Assembly: GCA_900546605.1 (NCBI GenBank)
Contig: URDV01000048.1
Span: 1-11,493 of the forward strand
Length of the DNA: 11,493 bases
Source: an uncultured Prevotella sp.
GTDB taxonomy: Bacteria; Bacteroidota; Bacteroidia; Bacteroidales; Bacteroidaceae
Direction of reading: 5' to 3'
The notes beneath the pieces were generated by a model. That model was not told the DNA's origin, did no database searches, and saw only the letters and a list, made by a program, of their open reading frames with translations. Shown in pieces: positions 5,528 to 11,493 of this stretch; the first letter of the stretch is position 1; every line of letters begins with the position of its first letter. A program made the position numbers and the translations under genes.

Positions 5528-6571
5528 TTAATTGTTTTCAGGACGAAGTTTACGTACAGTTTCGCCAGCACGCCACATTTCGCTATCGTGAATAGCCTTG
5601 AGTTCCTTTTCAAGACCTACACGGTAGTCGGGCTTTGAATTGGCATCGATTGAAATTTGTGCTTCGTTGCCAGTTGCTACGCTATTGTAGAGTTTCTCCA
5701 TAACGGGCTTAATGGCATCATGGAACGGACCCATCCAATCGAGAGCGCCACGCTGTGCAGTAGTTGAACAATTAGCATACATCCAGTCCATACCATTCTT
5801 GCCTACCATAGGGAGCAAAGACTGTGTAAACTCTTCGATGGTTTCGTTGAAAGCCTCAGAGGGTGTGTGGCCATGTTCGCGCAATGTTTCGTACTGAGCC
5901 AAGAACAAGCCTTGAATAGCTCCCATCAAAGAGCCACGCTCACCCGTAAGGTCACTGGTTGCCTCGCGCTTAAAGTCTGTTTTAAACATATAGCCAGAGC
6001 CAATGCCAACACCAAAAGCCAACACCTTTTCGGTGGCATTGCCTGAAGCGTCTTGATAAACGGCATATGATGAATTTAAGCCACGGCCTTCAAGGAACAT
6101 GGTGCGGAGTGAGGTACCTGAACCCTTAGGTGCTACCATGATAACATCAACATCGGCAGGAGGAACAACACCTGTGCGGTCATTCCAAGTAATGGCAAAG
6201 CCATGTGAAAAGTAAAGAGTCTTGCCAGGAGTAAGGTGCTTCTTCAAAGTGGGCCACAACTGCATTTGTGCTGCATCAGAGAGCAACATGCAAATGATGG
6301 TACCCTTTTCGGCTGCTTCCTCAAGCGAGAAGAGAGTTTCGCCAGGAACCCAACCATCGGCCACAGCCTTGTCATATGTTTTACCCTGACGCTGACCTAC
6401 GATTACATTAAAACCATTGTCGCGCAAGTTGCAAGCTTGTCCAGGGCCTTGAACGCCATATCCTAATACAGCGATAGTTTCATTTTTCAACACTTCACGT
6501 GCTTTTTCCAAAGGAAATTCTTCGCGTGTGATTACTTCTTCTACAACACCGCCAAAATTCAATTGTGCCAT
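5528..6571 (-). CDS. ilvC: Ketol-acid reductoisomerase (class I)
   Basis: This enzyme converts 2-acetolactate or 2-aceto-2-hydroxybutyrate to the dihydroxy acid with NAD(P)H and Mg2+, the second common step of valine, leucine and isoleucine synthesis. The 347-residue length fits a short class I enzyme. The N-terminal Rossmann fold shows GYGVQG (37-42), followed by a loop with R61 and K64 near the cofactor phosphate site, which favours NADPH. H123 (SHGF) and K149 (APKGSG) are in the active site. Metal ligands are D207 and E211 (DLTGE), E243 and E247, and S269 (CST) contacts substrate. It is the last gene of the operon, 191 nt after ilvN, and is followed by a terminator. No truncation is seen. 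Confidence 0.96.
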   Translation of the reverse strand: MAQLNFGGVVEEVITREEFPLEKAREVLKNETIAVLGYGVQGPGQACNLRDNGFNVIVGQRQGKTYDKAVADGWVPGETLFSLEEAAEKGTIICMLLSDAAQMQLWPTLKKHLTPGKTLYFSHGFAITWNDRTGVVPPADVDVIMVAPKGSGTSLRTMFLEGRGLNSSYAVYQDASGNATEKVLAFGVGIGSGYMFKTDFKREATSDLTGERGSLMGAIQGLFLAQYETLREHGHTPSEAFNETIEEFTQSLLPMVGKNGMDWMYANCSTTAQRGALDWMGPFHDAIKPVMEKLYNSVATGNEAQISIDANSKPDYRVGLEKELKAIHDSEMWRAGETVRKLRPENN

Positions 6572-6714
6572 ATCTATTAGTTTTTTTGCAGAGCAACTGT
6601 ACGTTATTTTTTTCGGCAGTTGCCCTGTGTTGGTTAATTAAAGTTTCTATTTTGCTGAATAGGTTTCAATATCAGAATTGTGCACTTGTATTTTATATAG
6701 CACACTTCTCATAA

Positions 6715-6736
6715 ATGGTTCAGTTTTTTGAACCAT
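6715..6736. other. Intercistronic hairpin between ilvN and ilvC
   Basis: ATGGTTCA (6715-6722) and TGAACCAT (6729-6736) form a perfect 8-bp stem with a GTTTTT loop. No T-tract follows on the minus strand, so it is more likely an mRNA processing or stability site than a terminator. No convincing promoter was found in the 191-nt gap. Confidence 0.45.
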
Positions 6737-6762
6737 CCATATATCTGTACTTGTACACCTAC

Positions 6763-7353
6763 CTAAAGTTCAACACCTGATGTGCTTTGTGCGCGTTTTT
6801 CTTCTTCACGCAACTCAAGGAACTCGTTCAACTCCTCACGGTGGCTCTTAGTAACAGCCACAACCCCTGAGCTAACATACTGCAGAATGCAGCCATAGCC
6901 CTTAAGTTTGTGATAAAGTTCGAGTGTTTCCTCGGGCAATCCCTCTTTCGACACAATGGCATAGGTAGAGTTTACTTCCACTATTTTTCCGTCATACTGT
7001 CGAATGGCCTTTGATATGTTACGATTCTCAATTAAGCGAGCCGTAGCAATTTTATAAAGAGCTTGATCCATCACAAATATCTCATCGCTGGTGAAATATT
7101 GTGCTTGTATCACATCAATTTTCTTTTCAAGCTGCTTCACAATGGTTTGCACCGTGTGTTCATCAGTATAGCAAGTAATGGTGTAACGGTGAACATGCTC
7201 TATGCCTGAAGCTGACACATTTAAACTCTCAATGTTCAACTGTCGGCGTGTGAAAACATTTGTCACCAAATTAAGCACACCAGCCAAGTTCTCTGAAAAC
7301 ACAATAATAGTGTAAAGCGTCACAGCTGAAGATTCATTTTGTGTAGTCATCAT
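6763..7353 (-). CDS. ilvN: Acetolactate synthase, small regulatory subunit
   Basis: This 196-residue protein is the regulatory subunit of acetohydroxyacid synthase; it binds the catalytic subunit and gives feedback control by branched-chain amino acids. An ACT domain covers about 12-85, with the SENLAGVLNLV segment (20-30) forming the usual N-x-x-G-V-L effector-binding turn and the NIESLNV strand following. A second ACT-like C-terminal domain runs from about 90 to 175. The charged tail 176-196 is longer than in the E. coli IlvN (about 96 residues) but normal for the IlvH type. It starts with two consecutive Met codons. The gap to ilvB is 26 nt, indicating co-transcription. The symbol ilvH would serve equally well. 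Confidence 0.94.
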   Translation of the reverse strand: MMTTQNESSAVTLYTIIVFSENLAGVLNLVTNVFTRRQLNIESLNVSASGIEHVHRYTITCYTDEHTVQTIVKQLEKKIDVIQAQYFTSDEIFVMDQALYKIATARLIENRNISKAIRQYDGKIVEVNSTYAIVSKEGLPEETLELYHKLKGYGCILQYVSSGVVAVTKSHREELNEFLELREEEKRAQSTSGVEL

Positions 7354-7379
7354 AATTTAAAATAGGCGTTGTTTTCAGA

Positions 7380-9083
7380 TTAGACTTCAAGCATCATGTC
7401 ATCAACATCGTGTCCAGGACAGCACATAGGCAACACGTTGTCCTCTTCAAGCACAGCTGCTTGCAGTAAGAAAGGGCCTGGTGTGTGAAGCATCGTTTCA
7501 ATACCCTTGTCAAGTTGGCTACGCTCGGTTATGGTGAGCGCAGGTATGTTGTAAGCCTCAGCTATCTTTTCATAGTCAGGATTCATCATTGGGGTGAATG
7601 AATAACGATGACTGAAAAAGAGTTGCTGCCATTGTCGCACATTACCCAAATAATTGTTGTTGAGCAATATGATTTTAACGGGAGCGTGTTGCTCCATAAT
7701 TGTACCCAACTCTTCAATGGTCATTTGCAATCCACCATCGCCCAAGAACAAACATATAGTTCGGTCAGGAGCACCAAAAGTAGCACCAATGGCTGCAGGC
7801 AAGCCATAACCCATGGTGCCCATGCCACCTGAGGTTAATATGCTACGCTTTTGTGTAAACCTAAAGTAACGAGCGGCCATCATTTGGTTTTGTCCCACAT
7901 CGGTTACCAACACGGCTTTGTCGTGCGTAAGTTCGGTAACGCGACGAATCACCTCACCCATGCGCAGAGGACCTTCAGTGGGATGAATTTGTGGTTCTAT
8001 CACCACACTATTTTCTTTTTCATCCCACTCACGGAAACTTTCGCGCCACATGCTATGCTCTTTCTTTTCGAGCAGAGCCGTTACTGCAGGCAAGGTTTCT
8101 TTGCAATCGCCCAACACTGCTACATCGACTGCTACGTTCTTATTAATTTCAGATGGGTCAATGTCGAAATGAATTTTGCGAGCTTGCTTGGCATAAGTGG
8201 CCAAATTGCCTGTTATGCGATCATCAAAGCGCATGCCCACTGCTATGAGCAAGTCACACTCTTGTGTCTTTTTGTTCGACCCTAACGAGCCATGCATACC
8301 TAACATGCCCACATTGAGCGGATGCTGAGTAGGCAAAGCCGATAGTCCCAACAAGGTGCAACCAGCAGGCAATCCTGCCTTTTCAATAAAGGTCCTCAAC
8401 TCCTCGCTGGCATTGCCCAACTCTACGCCCTGTCCCACGAGTACTAAGGGACGTTTGGCTTCATTAATCAAAGCAGCAGCCTCAGCAATGCTTTGTTTAT
8501 CGGTAGGAGGTATGGGCACATAGCTACGTATAAAGTCAATGGTGCCAGGCACATATTCAGCCTTTTCTACTTGAGCATTTTTAGCAAAGTCCAATACCAC
8601 AGGGCCTGGGCGTCCGCTACTGGCTATGTAAAAAGCACGATGTACGGCCCAAGCCACATCCTTGGCCGAACGTATTTGGTAAGACCACTTGCTAATAGGC
8701 TGCGTGATGTCAACCACATCGCACTCTTGAAACGCATCTGTGCCCAACATGTGTGTGCCCACTTGCCCTGTAATTACTACCATAGGTGTACTATCCATCA
8801 TAGCATCGGCTATGCCTGTGATAGTGTTAGTTGCTCCAGGACCACTTGTTACCAAGCAAACTCCCGTTTGTCCGCTCACACGGGCATAACCCTCAGCAGC
8901 ATGCGTGGCAGCTTGCTCGTGGCGCACCAATATGTGATTCAACTGGTCACGATAATCGTAGAGTGCATCATACACGGGCATAATGGCTCCGCCTGGGTAG
9001 CCAAAAAGTGTGGTTACGCCCTCGTCAACTAATGCACGCATCAATATTTCAGCACCAGTTATATTATTATCAGTATAAGTCAT
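7380..9083 (-). CDS. ilvB: Acetolactate synthase, large catalytic subunit
   Basis: This 567-residue thiamine-diphosphate enzyme joins pyruvate with pyruvate or 2-ketobutyrate, the first common step of branched-chain amino acid synthesis. The N-terminal pyrimidine-binding domain holds GYPGGAIMPVYD (28-39) and catalytic E56 (VRHEQ). The central FAD domain has MRFDDRITG (284-292). The C-terminal pyrophosphate domain has the GDGG motif (448-451) and N475-N477, which close the metal site, and W485, equivalent to the plant herbicide-site tryptophan. The length matches IlvB/IlvI. It lies between ilvD (114-nt gap) and ilvN (26-nt gap), so catalytic and regulatory subunits are made together. No frameshift or missing key residue is seen. 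Confidence 0.96.
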   Translation of the reverse strand: MTYTDNNITGAEILMRALVDEGVTTLFGYPGGAIMPVYDALYDYRDQLNHILVRHEQAATHAAEGYARVSGQTGVCLVTSGPGATNTITGIADAMMDSTPMVVITGQVGTHMLGTDAFQECDVVDITQPISKWSYQIRSAKDVAWAVHRAFYIASSGRPGPVVLDFAKNAQVEKAEYVPGTIDFIRSYVPIPPTDKQSIAEAAALINEAKRPLVLVGQGVELGNASEELRTFIEKAGLPAGCTLLGLSALPTQHPLNVGMLGMHGSLGSNKKTQECDLLIAVGMRFDDRITGNLATYAKQARKIHFDIDPSEINKNVAVDVAVLGDCKETLPAVTALLEKKEHSMWRESFREWDEKENSVVIEPQIHPTEGPLRMGEVIRRVTELTHDKAVLVTDVGQNQMMAARYFRFTQKRSILTSGGMGTMGYGLPAAIGATFGAPDRTICLFLGDGGLQMTIEELGTIMEQHAPVKIILLNNNYLGNVRQWQQLFFSHRYSFTPMMNPDYEKIAEAYNIPALTITERSQLDKGIETMLHTPGPFLLQAAVLEEDNVLPMCCPGHDVDDMMLEV

Positions 9084-9110
9084 AGCGTAGTTGGTTATTC
9101 AAGTACATGC

Positions 9111-9145
9111 TGACAACAAATAAATCAGCTCATTGATGGTTGTCA
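9111..9145. other. Imperfect hairpin between ilvD and ilvB
   Basis: TGACAAC (9111-9117) pairs with GTTGTCA (9139-9145), and ATCA (9124-9127) with TGAT (9134-9137) inside it, with an internal bulge of six A/T residues. It lies in the 114-nt gap. No T-tract follows on the minus strand (ATGTACTTG), so it may affect mRNA processing. Confidence 0.3.
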
Positions 9146-9197
9146 ACACAAATGCCTCGTTGTGAAGACTATGCTCCACCTCTGCATTTTATGATTC

Positions 9198-11000
9198 TTA
9201 GTCAATTTCTCGCACACCTCCCTTATCTGCGCTGCTCACCATGCTGGCATAAGCACGTAGCGCCTTGCTCACCTCGCGCTTACGTTGCAAGGGACGCATG
9301 GGGCGTGCTGCCAATTCTTCATCAGACAGGTGAACCGATATGCTACGCAAGGGAATATCAATTTCAATAATATCGCCATCAACAATTTTGCCAATAGCCC
9401 CACCCGCAGCTGCCTCGGGCGAGATGTGACCAATGCTCAAACCTGACGTGCCACCTGAAAAGCGTCCATCAGTAATCAAAGCACATGCTTTGCCTAAATG
9501 GCGGCTCTTGATGTATGAGGTGGGATATAACATCTCTTGCATGCCAGGACCACCCTTAGGGCCTTCGTGTGTAATGACGACAACATCGCCAGCTTGCACC
9601 TTACCGCCTAAAATGCCCTCGCAAGCCTCCTCTTGTGAATCGAACACACGAGCAGGACCTTCAAAGTGCCAAAGGCTCTCATCTACACCTGCTGTTTTTA
9701 CCACGCAGCCATCTTGGGCTATGTTGCCAAATAACACGGCTAAGCCGCCATCTTTGGTGTAAGCATGTTGCAAGTCGCGTATACAACCTGTTGCTCTATC
9801 AGCATCAAGCGTTTGCCATTGCGTGTTTTGCGCACCCATTTGGGTGCAGAAATGTCCACTGGGTGCACTATGATAAATACGGTCGGCCTCGGCATCAATG
9901 GGCGAAGTTGTGATGTCATATTTTTTTATCTCCTCGCCTAATGTGCTACCATTGACACGCTGAGCTGTAAGGTCAAGCAAGTGCCCCTTGCTTAGTTCGC
10001 CCAATATGCCTAACACACCTCCTGCACGATTGCACTCTTGCACCGAATACTTTTGTGTATTAGGTGACAATTTACACAAGCAAGGCACGTGACGACTCAA
10101 TTGGTCAATGTCCTTCATTTTAAAATCTACCCCGGCCTCGTTTGCCACAGCAAGCAAGTGAAGCACCGTGTTTGTGCTTCCGCCCATAGCAATGTCGAGC
10201 GTCATTGCATTTAAAAAGGCTTGTCGAGTAGCAATGCTTCGGGGCAACACGCTGGTGTCGCCATCTTCGTAATATTTAAAAGCATTTTTCACTATCAACT
10301 GAGCAGCATCTTTAAAGAGCTGGCGACGATTGGCATGTGTGGCCAAAATAGTACCATTGCCTGGCAGTGAAAGTCCTAAAGCCTCAGTTAAGCAGTTCAT
10401 AGAGTTGGCCGTGAACATGCCAGAACAACTACCACATCCTGGGCAGGCTCTTTGTTCCACCTCGGCTAACTCAGCATCACTCACTGAGCTATCAGCACCT
10501 TTAATCATGGCCGTGATAAGGTCTACATTCTCACCCTTATACTGCCCAGCCTCCATCGGGCCACCACTTACAAACACCGTAGGTATGTTCAATCGCATGG
10601 CGGCCATAAGCATGCCTGGGGTAATTTTGTCACAATTCGATATACACACCAAAGCATCAGCCTTGTGTGCCTGTACCATATATTCTACCGAATCAGCTAT
10701 AATGTCGCGTGAAGGTAATGAGTATAACATACCATCGTGCCCCATGGCTATACCATCGTCAATAGCTATGGTGTTAAACTCAGCAGCATAACAACCTAAT
10801 TTTTCAATTTCATGTTTTACCAACTGACCTACCTCATGCAAATGGGTATGTCCAGGCACAAATTGAGTAAATGAATTAGCAATGGCTATGATGGGTTTGC
10901 CAAACCGCTCACGCTTCATACCTGTGGCTATCCACAAGGCGCGAGCACCTGCCATACGTCTTCCTTCGGTGCTGAACGCACTACGCAACTGTATTTTCAT
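9198..11000 (-). CDS. ilvD: Dihydroxy-acid dehydratase, E. coli type
   Basis: This enzyme dehydrates 2,3-dihydroxyisovalerate and 2,3-dihydroxy-3-methylvalerate to the 2-keto acids, the third common step of the pathway. The 600-residue sequence follows E. coli IlvD closely: NSFTQFVPGHTHLHEVG (42-58), the ISNCDKITPGM loop with C123 (120-130), and CPGCGSCSGMFTANSM (186-201) with C192 as the likely second cluster ligand. The position of the first cysteine of [2Fe-2S] plant-type enzymes is occupied by G-H-T here, so an oxygen-sensitive [4Fe-4S] cluster as in E. coli is expected. The conserved DGRFSGGTSG segment (511-520) carries the catalytic serine. It is the first gene of the operon, behind the promoter at 11093-11123. 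An iron-sulfur enzyme of this type is a classic target of oxidative damage. Confidence 0.96.
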   Translation of the reverse strand: MKIQLRSAFSTEGRRMAGARALWIATGMKRERFGKPIIAIANSFTQFVPGHTHLHEVGQLVKHEIEKLGCYAAEFNTIAIDDGIAMGHDGMLYSLPSRDIIADSVEYMVQAHKADALVCISNCDKITPGMLMAAMRLNIPTVFVSGGPMEAGQYKGENVDLITAMIKGADSSVSDAELAEVEQRACPGCGSCSGMFTANSMNCLTEALGLSLPGNGTILATHANRRQLFKDAAQLIVKNAFKYYEDGDTSVLPRSIATRQAFLNAMTLDIAMGGSTNTVLHLLAVANEAGVDFKMKDIDQLSRHVPCLCKLSPNTQKYSVQECNRAGGVLGILGELSKGHLLDLTAQRVNGSTLGEEIKKYDITTSPIDAEADRIYHSAPSGHFCTQMGAQNTQWQTLDADRATGCIRDLQHAYTKDGGLAVLFGNIAQDGCVVKTAGVDESLWHFEGPARVFDSQEEACEGILGGKVQAGDVVVITHEGPKGGPGMQEMLYPTSYIKSRHLGKACALITDGRFSGGTSGLSIGHISPEAAAGGAIGKIVDGDIIEIDIPLRSISVHLSDEELAARPMRPLQRKREVSKALRAYASMVSSADKGGVREID

Positions 11001-11092
11001 AACGTTCGGTAATTATATGGAGTCGCTTTCATTTGTTCACTCAATGTTTCAAGCAACTTACAGTTTATCGTTTATTATGTTATTTTGTTTTG

Positions 11093-11123
11093 CAAATGTA
11101 ATCATAAAATGTATACCAACAAG
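11093..11123 (-). promoter_or_regulatory. Promoter of the ilvDBNC operon
   Basis: On the minus strand, TACATTTG (11093-11100) matches the Bacteroidetes -7 box TAnnTTTG fully, and CTTG (11120-11123) lies 19 nt upstream where TTTG is expected. Transcription would start near 11087, giving a leader of about 87 nt before the ilvD ATG. No terminator-antiterminator pair or peptide rich in Ile, Leu or Val codons is seen in the leader. Confidence 0.6.
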
Positions 11124-11146
11124 CATTTCGTAATAAAAAGTTTATT

Positions 11147-11253
11147 TATTCATGCTTTTTCGTATTTATGTACGCTCATTTGCGGCTTTTTTGTGCAATA
11201 AGGCGGATATGTAGATATATTTATGCATTCATGCTTTATATTGAGCATAAATA
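11147..11253. promoter_or_regulatory. Cluster of TATTYATGY half-sites upstream of the ilv promoter
   Basis: TATTCATGC (11147-11155), TATTTATGT (11163-11171), TATTTATGC (11218-11226), CATTCATGC (11226-11234, one mismatch) and the reverse of TATTTATGC (11245-11253) lie within 107 nt. Two of them form a perfect 10-bp inverted repeat, ATATTTATGC (11217-11226) and GCATAAATAT (11245-11254). The layout suggests an operator region for a dimeric regulator, either of ilvD or of the gene to the right; the protein is not known. Confidence 0.35.
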
Positions 11254-11370
11254 TGTAAACATTCTGTTGAAAAATATCATTCTATCTTATTTATCCATAA
11301 TAACCCATTAGCAGAATTTTATGATAGCGTACCCATCATTCTGCCATACAAGCACATTGGTTGAATGCTA

Positions 11371-11424
11371 TAAAAAAAACGTCCGTAATCAAACAATTCT
11401 ACTTGAATTGTTCAAATACGGACG
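11371..11424 (-). terminator. Intrinsic terminator for an off-window gene on the right
   Basis: CGTCCGTA (11380-11387) pairs with TACGGACG (11417-11424), and AACAATTC (11392-11399) with GAATTGTT (11405-11412), around a 5-nt loop. Read leftwards it is followed by eight T residues (11372-11379). It should end a minus-strand transcript whose gene lies beyond position 11493. On the plus strand only GCTTTATTA follows, so it is mainly one-directional. Confidence 0.75.
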
Positions 11425-11458
11425 CTTTATTATGAGTAAACCCGTTGGCGGAATTTCA

Positions 11459-11493
11459 GGTTAACGGGTTAACAAGTTGACAGGTTAACAAGT
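11459..11493. repeat. Degenerate 8-bp tandem repeat, cut by the window edge
   Basis: Four full units follow each other: GGTTAACG (11459), GGTTAACA (11467), AGTTGACA (11475), GGTTAACA (11483), then AGT at the edge. The consensus is RGTTRACR with the palindrome GTTAAC inside. Its full length is unknown. Confidence 0.6.

Noticed and set aside
8493..9032. 179-codon plus-strand ORF
   Set aside because: It is antisense to ilvB, which is clearly real; the translation resembles no protein family.
10330..10791. 153-codon plus-strand ORF
   Set aside because: It is antisense to ilvD and is a shadow of its codon pattern.
10997..11032. 11-codon minus-strand mini-ORF whose TGA overlaps the ilvD ATG
   Set aside because: It has no run of Ile, Leu or Val codons and no attenuator structure follows, so it does not look like an attenuation leader peptide. 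Translational coupling is possible but unsupported.
1..11493. tRNA, rRNA, CRISPR array, transposase or T-box riboswitch
   Set aside because: No cloverleaf, rRNA-like segment, spacer-repeat array, transposase motif or T-box specifier structure was recognised on either strand.

Overview
The window looks like part of a chromosome from the order Bacteroidales, probably a Prevotella-type genome. The reasons are moderate GC content, weak A-rich ribosome-binding regions, matches to the Bacteroidetes -7 promoter box TAnnTTTG, a PafA-type alkaline phosphatase, a 347-residue class I ketol-acid reductoisomerase and an ilvD-ilvB-ilvN-ilvC gene order. This placement is an inference from gene content; no database was searched.

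Left part (1-3210, plus strand): a compact redox cluster of four genes. In order they encode a C_GCAxxG_C_C-family cysteine-rich protein, a small 2[4Fe-4S] ferredoxin, a membrane protein of the NapH/CcoG-like Fer4_5 type, and OxyR with both sensor cysteines (C198, C207). The last two overlap by 4 nt. Each of the first three genes is preceded by a long fold-back element (about 313-573, 1026-1206, 1428-1691) that ends only 17-24 nt before the start codon. All three elements share a 34-nt core hairpin whose differences are all transitions and keep the stem paired. A candidate OxyR operator (223-258) and a TAnnTTTG promoter (257-288) lie upstream of the first gene. Together these suggest a peroxide-responsive electron-transfer operon that encodes its own regulator.

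Middle part (3226-5250, minus strand): a secreted PafA-like phosphatase, convergent with oxyR with only 15 nt between the stop codons, followed by a roughly 390-nt leader region without a convincing gene.

Right part (5251-11123, minus strand): the branched-chain amino acid operon ilvD-ilvB-ilvN-ilvC. It has a good promoter 93 nt upstream of ilvD and an intrinsic terminator just after ilvC, with a second terminator about 150 nt further on. These enzymes convert pyruvate and 2-ketobutyrate to the 2-keto acid precursors of valine, leucine and isoleucine. Upstream of the ilvD promoter there is a cluster of TATTYATGY half-sites. The far right edge has an intrinsic terminator for a gene outside the window and the start of an 8-bp tandem repeat.
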